This document shows positions 1 through 6,162 of a stretch of DNA of 7,220 nt, piece after piece; the stretch's first letter is position 1; each line of letters begins with the position of its first letter. The notes under the pieces are model-generated. The model made no database searches, was not told the origin of the DNA, and was given only the letters and a program-made list of their open reading frames with translations. Origin of the DNA: CAYMJK01 sp043101635 (GTDB taxonomy: Bacteria; Planctomycetota; Phycisphaerae; Phycisphaerales; UBA1924); contig JBICIE010000063.1 of NCBI GenBank assembly GCA_043101635.1, positions 1 through 7,220 on the forward strand, written 5' to 3'. The position numbers were made by a program, and so were the translations under genes.

Positions 1-256
1 CTCTTCGCTTTTCGCTTTCTCACGCACAATACGGTTCACTTTAGAGGAGGACGATCGCTTCGGCGAAGGGTTTGAGGGGTTGGGGCGGTCGGAGGTGCTC
101 GGTGCGTTTGGCGCGTCGTCAAACGCAAAATGTCCCACTACCGCGCCAAACGCACCGAGCACCTCCGACCGCCCCAACCCCTCAAACCCTTCGCCGAAGC
201 GATCGTCCTCCTCTAAAGTGAACCGTATTGTGCGTGAGAAAGCGAAAAGCGAAGAG
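1..256. repeat. Perfect long inverted repeat, 115-bp arms
   Basis: Bases 1-115 are the exact reverse complement of bases 142-256. I checked every block of ten and found no mismatch. The spacer is 26 bases (116-141), and pairing stops at 116/141 (T against C). Because the left arm begins at the window edge, the repeat may extend further left. The outer part of each arm contains the heptamer tract GCGAAAA/GCGAAGA (242-256 and its complement at 1-15). A short nested pair, TGCGTTTG (103-110) and CAAACGCA (120-127), could form a competing smaller hairpin. No convincing coding signal is present; the open frames running through it are GC-rich shadows. It may be a real cruciform-forming element or a fold-back chimera at a contig end; perfect identity over 115 bp makes the artefact possibility serious. 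Confidence 0.95.
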
Positions 257-269
257 CGAAAAGCGAACA
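242..269 (+). repeat. Heptamer tandem tract, four units
   Basis: Four consecutive 7-base units are visible: GCGAAAA (242), GCGAAGA (249), GCGAAAA (256) and GCGAACA (263). A weaker unit, TGAGAAA, precedes them at 235-241. The first two units lie inside the right arm of the long inverted repeat, so a complementary copy sits at 1-15. The same heptamer family recurs at 2011-2045 in the same orientation, on the other side of the methyltransferase gene. Function unknown; such short-period tracts are typical of intergenic repeats that expand by slippage. Confidence 0.85.
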
Positions 270-290
270 TGAAAGGCGGGAGGGGGGGGA

Positions 291-382
291 CATCGGGCCA
301 TGCCCAATGCCACAGTGGGCCTGCGCGGCGGAGCCCCCCACGGAGTGGGGGGTACCCGGAGACATCGGGCGGAAGCCCGATG
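291..382 (-). terminator. Cluster of three stem-loops after the Vsr-methyltransferase gene
   Basis: Three hairpins follow the stop codon of the fusion gene, read on the minus strand. The first has 8-bp arms CATCGGGC/GCCCGATG at 363-370 and 375-382, with a GGAA loop on the plus strand. The second has 7-bp arms CCCCCCA/TGGGGGG at 334-340 and 346-352. The third, at 291-298 and 302-309, is a diverged version of the first with one mismatch that becomes a G-U pair in minus-strand RNA. The first and third share the context GACATCGGGC and so form an imperfect direct repeat around the second. There is no U-run, so this is not a canonical intrinsic terminator. The position suggests transcript end formation or RNA 3'-end protection. 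Confidence 0.4.
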
Positions 383-393
383 CCGCGGCGGAG

Positions 394-2004
394 TTACTTC
401 ACGGCGGCGATTGGCCTGCCACGGGTCATTTCGGTCAGGGCGGGGATGAGCCACTGCCGGGCGACCCAGGCGACGACATCCACGCAGACGGCGTCGCCGA
501 AGCCCCAGAGGGCCTGGTTGACGCCGGCATCCTCGGCGAGCTTGAAGTCGGGGGCGCCCATCAGGCGGGCGCACTCGCGCGCTGACAGCAGGCGGGCGTC
601 GAAGCGGCCCTTGCCGGCGCGCAGGAGCATCTGGCGGGCGCTGCCGCCGCGGGGCGTGCGCAGGCAGCCGGCGAGGCCATCGGTGCGCAACTCGGCCATG
701 GAACTGCCCTTGCGCATGCGCCGGAAGATCGTGCCGTACTCGTAGCGCTTCGAGTCGCGCATGCGCTCGGCCTCGGCCCGGTGGCGAGGGCTCATCTGGC
801 CGATGAGCTTGTCGGTGCGGGCGCGGTCGAACCAGGCGGGGTCGTCATCGGGCGGGTCTTCGATCAGGTCGCGCAGGGCGCTGGCGCGCCGCGGCAGCGG
901 GGGCTCGGGGCGCAGAGCCCATGGAAGCGACGCATGGCCGGCGATGAAGCCGGCGAGGCGGTCGGGTCGCAGGGCGCCAGCGCACAGGGCGGGCTCGAGC
1001 CACGGGCCGGGCGGGGCAAGACGGTCGAGCATGCCGACGACGAACAGGCGCGGGCGGCTCTGCGGCACGAAGTGTGCCGCGTCGATGATGAAAGTGTCAA
1101 GCCGGTAGCCGCAGCTTGCCAGAAGCTGGAGGCAGACCTCGAAGTCCGCCCCGGCGCGCGAGCCGAGCAGCCCGACGACGTTCTCCAGCAGCACCAGCGC
1201 GGGCCGACGGTCGCCGAGATCCTCCAGCAGGTCGATGAAGCGCAGGTAGGCGCCGGAACGCGTCTCGCGCGAGAGTCCCTTTTGCGCGCCCGCCAGCGAC
1301 AGGTCGGTGCAGGGGAAACTCGCGGTGGCGATGGCGCTGGCCGGCAGGTCGCCCGCCTGCACGGCGTGGATGTCGCGATCGTCGAAGACGGCGCCATCCT
1401 CGGGCGCGTTGTGCAGGTAGAGCGCCTTCTTGGCGGGGTCGTTGTCGTTGGCGTAGGCGATGGTGAAGCCCTCGCGCTTCAGGCCCTCGGCCATGAGCCC
1501 GATGCCGGCGAAGAACTCCAGCGTTGCGCGACCGGCTGCCGCGGCGAGGGCGGGGTCGGGCTCGCAGGGCACGCGCAGGGCGCCGATGCGCTGGGCGGCG
1601 GCATCGGGATTGGCCTCGACATCGCGCTCCCAGAGGCGCAGGACGGTCCAGCCGCCTGCGATGAGCTTGGCGGTGCTGGCGAGGTCGCGGCGCATCGTGC
1701 GGCGCACCTTCTTCACCCAGTAGTCGCGCTGCTCGGCCCGGTCGAACTGCTGCTCGAGGGCGGCGAGGCCGCGCCGGCGCCACTGGACGCCGTGCCACAG
1801 TTCGCCGTCGACGAAAACGGCCACCTTGGCGCGGCGGAGGACGATGTCCGGCTTGCCGGGCAGGTCGGTGGCGTTGGTCTGGAAGCTGATGCGCCGGCGG
1901 CGCAGGGCCCGCTGCAGCGCTGTCTCGGGCGTGGTGCCTTCGCTGGTGACCGCGCGCATGACGCGGGTGCGCTCGTCGGTGGTCAGGAAGTCAACGCCGG
2001 GCAT
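394..2004 (-). CDS. Fusion of Vsr-like endonuclease and C5-cytosine DNA methyltransferase
   Basis: This 536-residue protein joins two DNA-acting domains. Residues 1-142 match the very-short-patch repair endonuclease (Vsr) fold: RTRVMRAV near the N-terminus, Glu27 and Asp53 (in LPGKPD) at the positions of E. coli Vsr Glu25 and Asp51, then FVDGELWHG with Trp70 and His71 matching Trp68 and His69. The four zinc ligands of E. coli Vsr (Cys66, His71, Cys73, Cys117) are Glu, Val, Trp and Arg here. Residues 160-536 are a C5-methyltransferase: motif I FFAGIG (164-169), catalytic Pro-Cys in FPCTDLS (Cys232), ENV (274-276), QSRPR (315-319), a target-recognition stretch, LSARECARLMG (473-483) and GFGDAV (501-506). 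I chose the ATG at 2004 because the open frame further upstream (to 2091) only translates the heptamer tract and lacks homology. No Shine-Dalgarno is visible. Methylation target and nuclease activity cannot be read from sequence; the pairing suggests mismatch repair coupled to methylation or a one-protein restriction-modification enzyme. Confidence 0.9.
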   Translation of the reverse strand: MPGVDFLTTDERTRVMRAVTSEGTTPETALQRALRRRRISFQTNATDLPGKPDIVLRRAKVAVFVDGELWHGVQWRRRGLAALEQQFDRAEQRDYWVKKVRRTMRRDLASTAKLIAGGWTVLRLWERDVEANPDAAAQRIGALRVPCEPDPALAAAAGRATLEFFAGIGLMAEGLKREGFTIAYANDNDPAKKALYLHNAPEDGAVFDDRDIHAVQAGDLPASAIATASFPCTDLSLAGAQKGLSRETRSGAYLRFIDLLEDLGDRRPALVLLENVVGLLGSRAGADFEVCLQLLASCGYRLDTFIIDAAHFVPQSRPRLFVVGMLDRLAPPGPWLEPALCAGALRPDRLAGFIAGHASLPWALRPEPPLPRRASALRDLIEDPPDDDPAWFDRARTDKLIGQMSPRHRAEAERMRDSKRYEYGTIFRRMRKGSSMAELRTDGLAGCLRTPRGGSARQMLLRAGKGRFDARLLSARECARLMGAPDFKLAEDAGVNQALWGFGDAVCVDVVAWVARQWLIPALTEMTRGRPIAAVK

Positions 2005-2010
2005 GGAGAG

Positions 2011-2045
2011 GCTCAAAGCGAAGAACGAAAAACGAAAAGCGAAAA
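2011..2045 (+). repeat. Heptamer tandem tract, five units, upstream of the fusion gene
   Basis: Five 7-base units run GCTCAAA (2011), GCGAAGA (2018), ACGAAAA (2025), ACGAAAA (2032) and GCGAAAA (2039). They belong to the same family as the tract at 242-269 and have the same orientation. The tract ends six bases before the ATG of the Vsr-methyltransferase gene, which is read in the opposite direction, so it occupies the 5' untranslated region or promoter of that gene. In minus-strand RNA it is a pyrimidine-rich leader. If an annotation starts the gene at 2091, this tract appears as the residues FAFRFSFFA, a sign of a wrong start. Confidence 0.8.
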
Positions 2046-2150
2046 TCCGGAGCGCGCTGGCGGGGGCTGATTGACAGGTTGGCTGCTCCATTCATCGCGA
2101 TGCGCCCCGACTCATCACCATCTGCTGGACCTTTGCCTTCCCTGATCCCT

Positions 2151-2711
2151 TTAGTCATACTCATACTTCGGGGCCCACTCGGCGCGCCCGTTCGGCAGCA
2201 GGTCCATCAGATGCCAGATGGAGCAGTACAGGTCGCCGGGGCCGAAGACCGTTCGGCCGGTGCGCACCATCGAGCCGTCGGCGCTCTTGCGCAGGGCGCT
2301 GGCGCCGGGCCAGAACTTGCCGGGCTGCGGCTCGAAGCCGAGGTCCTTTGCAAAAGTGGAGCCGGCGCAGCTTGCCATCGGGAAGCGCCAGTTGCGCGAC
2401 GCCGCAAACTCCCTCTGCACTTCGGGCGGATCAGGCGAAATCACCACAAACGCCGACCGGTTCAGGAAGTGGTCGGCGAGGCCGTTGAACCCGTCGGCCC
2501 ACAGCGTGCAGTAGACGCATTTGCGCCCCATGTTGTGGATGACCAGCAGTTCGTCGCGCCCGCCGAACAGGTCGCTGAGATGGACGGGGCCATCGCCCGT
2601 CTGAAGCTGGTAGTCGCCGACGGGCTCGGGCGGCTCCTGGCGCAGCGCCTCCGACAGCCGCTCGGCGGCAGCGCGATACTCCTTCTCGAGCTTCTCGATC
2701 TGCGGGTTCAC
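2151..2711 (-). CDS. DUF899-family thioredoxin-fold protein
   Basis: The 186-residue product resembles the DUF899 group of thioredoxin-like proteins, which are small cytoplasmic proteins of presumed redox function. Family signatures visible are HNMG followed by the Cys65-Val-Tyr-Cys68 pair and TLWADGFNG (69-77), then AFVVISPD (87-94), NWRFPM (107-112) and FGPGDLYCSIWHL (156-168). The CxxC sits where thioredoxin-fold proteins carry their active site; two further cysteines are at 115 and 163. There is no signal peptide or membrane segment. Residues 1-25 look helical and charged. Translation starts at GTG (2709-2711), supported by a strong ribosome site at 2716-2722. The gene follows the EEP gene by 67 bases in the same direction, so co-transcription is plausible, but the functions have no obvious link. 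Substrate unknown. Confidence 0.85.
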   Translation of the reverse strand: MNPQIEKLEKEYRAAAERLSEALRQEPPEPVGDYQLQTGDGPVHLSDLFGGRDELLVIHNMGRKCVYCTLWADGFNGLADHFLNRSAFVVISPDPPEVQREFAASRNWRFPMASCAGSTFAKDLGFEPQPGKFWPGASALRKSADGSMVRTGRTVFGPGDLYCSIWHLMDLLPNGRAEWAPKYEYD

Positions 2712-2715
2712 AGCG

Positions 2716-2722
2716 CCTCCTT
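2716..2722 (-). promoter_or_regulatory. Ribosome binding site deciding the GTG start of the DUF899 gene
   Basis: On the minus strand the sequence AAGGAGG ends four bases before the GTG at 2711. It is the best Shine-Dalgarno match I noticed upstream of any gene in the window. The spacing is a little short but workable. It supports GTG rather than any downstream ATG as the true start. Confidence 0.75.
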
Positions 2723-2778
2723 GACGTCAAGGCATGGTACCCGACCGCGGCCATCGCCTGGAACCGACAGGCGGCGCG

Positions 2779-3873
2779 TCACTGTGTCCAGATGAACTCT
2801 GCGGCGATCGGCCTGTGATCCGAGCCGACATCCGGCCCGACACGGGCGCTGATGCAGCGGAGCTTGCCCCCGAACATCGCGTTGTCGAGGCGCACGCCGG
2901 GCGCCAGCGAGAAGGGAAGCCCGCGCGGCTTCCAGGTGGCGCCGCGACCGGCGCCGGCGGCGGCGTGGGCTTCGCGAAGGCCGGCCTGGCGCAGCTCTCG
3001 CACGTGATTCGTGTGGGCCGGGGCGTTGAAGTCGCCGGCGATGATCAGGCCTTCGGGGCCATCGGGCGCAGCGGCAAACCGCGTGTGCACTTCGTCGGCG
3101 AGCCACGCGATCTGGCGGCGCTGCTCGGCGACCATCGCGAGGGTGACCGGCGGCGCAAGATGCACGTTGATGAGTTCGATGCGCCGGCCTTCGTGCTCGA
3201 CGGCGACGCGGCAGTTGGGCTCGGGCCAGACGCCGATGGTCGGGAAGGGCTCGACATCGATCAAGGGCGTGCGGCTGAGCACGGCCTCGCCGAAGCAGTT
3301 GTCGGCCTCGTACTCCCAGATGTGCGGGTAGCGGGTGCGCAGTCGCTCGGCGACGATCTGCGACCACGGAGCGCGGAACTCCTGGAGGAGGATGACATCG
3401 GGATCGACCTGGTCGATCCAGGCCATCAGGCGGTCGGGGTCGGCCGTGCCGTTGAGGAGGTTGCAACTGAGCAGGACAAAGCGGTCGCCGGCGGACGCGG
3501 GCTGCGCCGAGCGGGGCGCTGCGGCCAGCAGGGCCGGGCCGAGGGCGACGAGGCCGACCATCGCCAGCGCCAGGGCGAGGCGGCGCCGGCGGAGCAGAAG
3601 GGCGAGGATGACCAGCGGAACCGCGACCAGCCCGAAGTGGAAGGTGAAGGTCTGGACCAGCAGTGCGGCGAAGACGGCGCCGGCTTCTAGGGCCGAGGCG
3701 TCGGCGGGGTCGGTCCGGATGAGGGCGGCGGCCCCGATGGCGAGCGCGCCGCCTGCCGCGGCGAGCCAGGCGGCGGCGATGAGGCGGCGGCGGAGGGGGG
3801 CGGGCGCCCGCGACACGCTACCTGCATCTGTCGGAGTGGATTCCACGTCAGCAGTACGGTAGCGAACTGCCAT
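2779..3873 (-). CDS. Membrane-anchored endonuclease/exonuclease/phosphatase (EEP) family protein
   Basis: The 364-residue protein has an N-terminal membrane region and a C-terminal EEP (DNase I-like) metal-dependent phosphodiesterase domain. Hydrophobic segments lie at about 31-52, 64-94 and 99-118; the second may be a long helix or a tight pair. The basic residues before the first helix favour a cytoplasmic N-terminus, but the side on which the catalytic domain sits depends on the helix count. EEP motifs appear in order: SCNLLNGT (Asn138), VILLQE (Glu165, metal binding), INVHL (His238), AGDFNAP (Asp281, Asn283), RLDNAMF (Asp330) and the terminal GSDHRP (Asp352, His353). All expected catalytic residues are present. 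The frame stays open upstream to 4344, but that part is antisense to the SMI1-like gene and has no family similarity, so I start at the ATG at 3871-3873; no good ribosome site confirms it. The natural substrate (nucleic acid, phospholipid or other phosphodiester) cannot be told. Confidence 0.85.
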   Translation of the reverse strand: MAVRYRTADVESTPTDAGSVSRAPAPLRRRLIAAAWLAAAGGALAIGAAALIRTDPADASALEAGAVFAALLVQTFTFHFGLVAVPLVILALLLRRRRLALALAMVGLVALGPALLAAAPRSAQPASAGDRFVLLSCNLLNGTADPDRLMAWIDQVDPDVILLQEFRAPWSQIVAERLRTRYPHIWEYEADNCFGEAVLSRTPLIDVEPFPTIGVWPEPNCRVAVEHEGRRIELINVHLAPPVTLAMVAEQRRQIAWLADEVHTRFAAAPDGPEGLIIAGDFNAPAHTNHVRELRQAGLREAHAAAGAGRGATWKPRGLPFSLAPGVRLDNAMFGGKLRCISARVGPDVGSDHRPIAAEFIWTQ

Positions 3874-4008
3874 AGTTCTGACTCTGTCGGCCGCGGGCAG
3901 CCCGATGATGAGTCGGTGATCCCCGAGTTCATTCGATCGGTGGCGGAAACTCGGATGGTCAGGTACCGGGCCAATCGCCGTTCGCCTCGCTTGGGATACG
4001 CTGTGAAC

Positions 4009-4714
4009 ATGCACGACGCCTTCGAGCAGATGCTGGCCCACCCCGCGCCAGGGATCTGGTTCGACCAGCACGAACGGGCCGGCCTGCCGGCCAGGCTCGT
4101 TCCGACGCGGCACGAGGCAGGCGGGCCGGCCGGGCCGCGTTCGATACGAGAGCTGAGCAGCAAGCTGGGATCGCTCCCGGATCGAGGCGCCTCGATCATT
4201 GACTTCTACAAGCGGCACAATGGCGTTGGGATCTGCATGCTGCCGGATCCGTTGACCCCAGCCTGCGCTTGCCCTGCTCCCGATCAGCTTCATGTCTGAT
4301 GTGCCCTCTGAGCCCCAGGAGCTGTACGAGGGCATAGAGCACATCTATCGCCCAGGACGATTCCTGAAGATTGCTGAGTCGCCATCGGAGCGAATCTCGC
4401 TCAACCTCGTATTGTGCGACGGTGGGCCAGAGGGACCGCGCGCAGGGGAGATCTACTACCTGTCGATGGACCCTGTGCAATCGTGCATGGAGCCATTGAC
4501 GTCGAGCTTCGACGCGCTGCTCGATTGGATCGCGGCGGAACCCGCGCGGTTCCTCAATGAGATCGGTTACTGTGGCTGTGTGCAGGGCGTCGGCGCCGAG
4601 AAGGGGTGGTTCGGCGACCCGCCGGAGCGATATGTCGCGGACATCGGAGGCCAGCCATCGCAATCGGAAACGATGGCGTCGCCCGAGCCGCCGGGGCCCT
4701 CGCTGTTTGACTGA
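4009..4714 (+). pseudogene. SMI1/KNR4 (SUKH)-like gene broken by a one-base frameshift
   Basis: Two open frames together make one SUKH-type protein. The first frame (from ATG 4009) contains IIDFYKRHNGVGI, typical of the SMI1/KNR4 N-terminal half, then runs into unrelated residues and stops near 4299. The second frame continues with ALALLPISFM, LYEGIEHIY, IYYLSMDP and SFDALLDWIA, the expected C-terminal half, to TGA at 4712-4714. Removing one C from the CCCC run at 4256-4259 joins them as PDPLTQPALALLPISF and gives a continuous 234-residue protein. SUKH proteins often act as immunity proteins against contact-dependent or secreted toxins, or as general binding modules; no toxin gene is visible here. 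It diverges from the EEP gene with 135 bases between starts and ends 11 bases before the detached clpB stop. Bases 4321-4380 are 32/60 GC, lower than clpB. A sequencing error in the C-run remains possible. Confidence 0.7.
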
Positions 4715-4725
4715 AGAGGCTGCGC

Positions 4726-4835
4726 CTACGCCGGCTGCGCCGCACCGGTCCTCTCAAACGTAAAGCTCTTGCCCTGGAAGTCGACCAGCACGCGGTCGCC
4801 GGGACCGAGTTCGCCGGCGAGGATGGGGCTGGCGA
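4726..4835 (-). pseudogene. Detached second copy of the clpB 3' end
   Basis: Bases 4752-4835 match 6192-6275 inside clpB at 78 of 84 positions with no gap. Read on the minus strand in the clpB frame, the piece encodes ILAGELGPGD, then RVLVDFQGKSFTFE, then RTGAAQPA and a TAG stop at 4726-4728. The intact gene has EKTGETQVAG and TAA. Of the six differences five fall on third codon positions: four are silent and one changes Asp to Glu. The sixth changes Arg to Pro. Similarity stops abruptly at 4835, where the intact gene continues with the helix around NPLASR. There is no start codon or rest of the gene, so it is a terminal fragment, not a gene. Its frame and stop are preserved, which suggests it was until recently the working end of clpB. 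Confidence 0.85.
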
Positions 4836-4852
4836 ATCTCCTGTCATCGCTG

Positions 4853-4870
4853 CCCGTGTACGAAGACGGG
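4853..4870 (-). terminator. Weak hairpin after the Fic gene
   Basis: Arms CCCGT (4853-4857) and ACGGG (4866-4870) can pair around an 8-base loop, about 33 bases past the Fic stop codon on the minus strand. The stem is only 5 bp and no U-run follows, so terminator function is uncertain. Confidence 0.2.
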
Positions 4871-4902
4871 TTGGACTTTCGAAGGCGCGATGGCGATTGC
4901 GT

Positions 4903-6072
4903 CTACTCGTCCGCCGGCGTCAGCGCATCCAGGTATCGTTGGTATACGTACACGCGATCGCGATCACGGCCTGTCACTTCGCGAACGATGCCCAGACGGG
5001 CCAGGTCGCCCAGTGTTGAGATGGCGGTCGCCGGAGCACATTGGAGCCGGCCAGAGACGAAGCCAGCGGATACGCGTGGATACTTCGCGAGCAGGTCGTG
5101 GACGGTCCGCGCGTACGCCCTTCGCCCGAGACTCTGGTCGATTCTCGCCGCATCCTCGGCGAGTACGCTGCGGACCCGCTTTGCCGTTTCGAATCCTTCC
5201 GACGCTGCGCCGGAAACGCCATTGAGGAAGAAACGGAGCCACTGTTCCCACTCGCCGTCAATTCGCACGCGCATCAGCGCCTCGTAGTACTCGGTGCGAT
5301 TCGCCTTCAAGTAGGCTGATAGATAAAGCAGAGGTCGACTCAACGCTCCTCGTGCGTAGAGCATGAGCGTGATCAACAATCGGCCAAGTCTGCCATTGCC
5401 ATCGACGAAGGGGTGAATCGTCTCGAACTGCGCATGAGCTAATCCTGCTCGATACAGCAGCGCCAGTTCATCGCGCGCATTGACGAACTCGATCAAGTTG
5501 GCCATCAGCGGTTCAACCTGATCGGGCGGAGGGGGGACATACACCGCCGAATCGAGCGGGTGTGGCCCGGGAGGCCCCGGACGGCTGATCCAGTTCTGCG
5601 TCTTGCGATAGCCGCCCGCGTGCATCCCGTCTCCACGCGTTCCTCGAAGCATCGTCTCATGGAGGGCACAGATCAGGCCACGAGCAATCTGCCTCTGGCC
5701 CGGCGACTCATCCAGCGCTTCGATCCCACGATAGAGGGCGTCGATGTAATTGAGTACATCCTCGACGTCTTTGCGATCCGCCGGAATCCCGGCTTCTTTG
5801 TTCAGCACGTCGTCCAAGCTGGCCTGCGTGCCTTCGATCTGAGCGCTCAGGACGGCCTCCTTGCGCACATACATCATCAGGAAGATGTCCGGGTTCGGCA
5901 GTATCTCCCCGATCGCGTCTAGCCGACCAAGGGCGCGTTCCGCCTGAGCGAGGTCCGACTGCAGCGAGCCGAGGGCCAGATCCGGGACCGGCAGTACCTT
6001 CGGCAGAAACACCCGATAACCATCCGGGTGCTGTGGTGTGTCTCCTGCCCTGGATGAGCGAGCGGCTTCCAT
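4903..6072 (-). CDS. Fic domain protein, class II AMP-transferase with C-terminal winged helix
   Basis: The 389-residue protein carries the complete Fic active-site motif HPFVDGNGRLGR (residues 220-231), with catalytic His220 and the Asp/Gly-Asn-Gly-Arg phosphate-binding loop intact. Fic enzymes usually transfer AMP from ATP to Tyr, Ser or Thr of a target protein. The N-terminal domain has the inhibitory helix motif SAQIEG (76-81, Glu80), fitting [S/T]xxxE[G/N]; its location before the Fic core makes this class II, self-inhibited, so no separate antitoxin is needed. Residues 320-375 look like a winged helix-turn-helix. Length and order resemble the stand-alone Shewanella-type Fic proteins (about 370 residues). 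The ATG at 6070-6072 is preceded by only a weak TGGA ribosome site. Bases 5281-5340 are 30/60 GC against 45/60 for clpB bases 6301-6360, hinting at transfer. The gene lies between two clpB 3' ends. Target protein unknown. Confidence 0.92.
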   Translation of the reverse strand: MEAARSSRAGDTPQHPDGYRVFLPKVLPVPDLALGSLQSDLAQAERALGRLDAIGEILPNPDIFLMMYVRKEAVLSAQIEGTQASLDDVLNKEAGIPADRKDVEDVLNYIDALYRGIEALDESPGQRQIARGLICALHETMLRGTRGDGMHAGGYRKTQNWISRPGPPGPHPLDSAVYVPPPPDQVEPLMANLIEFVNARDELALLYRAGLAHAQFETIHPFVDGNGRLGRLLITLMLYARGALSRPLLYLSAYLKANRTEYYEALMRVRIDGEWEQWLRFFLNGVSGAASEGFETAKRVRSVLAEDAARIDQSLGRRAYARTVHDLLAKYPRVSAGFVSGRLQCAPATAISTLGDLARLGIVREVTGRDRDRVYVYQRYLDALTPADE

Positions 6073-6096
6073 TCCAGGAATTGAAGCTGACCGGCA

Positions 6097-6160
6097 ATGC
6101 TATTTCAAGAAAGCCCGTTTACTTAAAATAACAAGCCGCGCTATTTTAGCGTTTGAAAGG
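6097..6160 (-). promoter_or_regulatory. AT-rich leader with inverted repeats, probable Fic promoter region
   Basis: The 90-base gap between the clpB stop and the Fic start is clearly richer in A/T than its surroundings. It contains arms TAAAATA (6124-6130) and TATTTTA (6142-6148) with an 11-base spacer, and an overlapping short palindrome CGCTATTTTAGCG (6139-6151). I could not fix a -35/-10 pair. The palindrome could be an operator, possibly for the winged helix of Fic itself, or a weak stem-loop ending the clpB transcript. Position is the main support. Confidence 0.3.
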
Positions 6161-6162
6161 AC

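Noticed and set aside
1..393. CRISPR array or tRNA in the left end
   Set aside because: The repeats are a single inverted pair and 7-base tandem units, not spaced direct repeats, and no cloverleaf with a T-loop motif was found.
80..745. Plus-strand open frame spanning the inverted repeat and the methyltransferase 3' end
   Set aside because: Low-complexity Ser/Arg/Pro-rich translation that crosses a palindrome and hairpins and then runs antisense to the fusion gene; no ribosome site or family signature.
781..2070. Long plus-strand open frame opposite the Vsr-methyltransferase gene (429 codons)
   Set aside because: It is antisense to a gene with clear catalytic motifs, its composition is Ala/Gly/Val-rich as expected from a GC-rich shadow, and no domain is recognisable.
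2071..2076. TTGACA as a plus-strand -35 box
   Set aside because: No acceptable -10 follows at the right distance and no plus-strand gene starts downstream.
2005..2091. N-terminal extension of the fusion protein to an ATG at 2091
   Set aside because: The 29 extra residues translate the heptamer tract (FAFRFSFFA) and lie before the natural Vsr N-terminus.
2093..2102. Palindrome CATCGCGATG in front of the fusion gene as an operator or methylation target
   Set aside because: A single 10-bp palindrome in GC-rich DNA is expected by chance; no second copy or promoter elements support it.
2734..3690. Plus-strand open frame opposite the EEP gene (318 codons)
   Set aside because: Shadow of a gene whose catalytic residues are all readable on the minus strand.
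3874..4344. N-terminal extension of the EEP protein by 157 residues
   Set aside because: This stretch is antisense to the SMI1-like gene, has no family similarity, and a membrane-type N-terminus begins properly after 3873.
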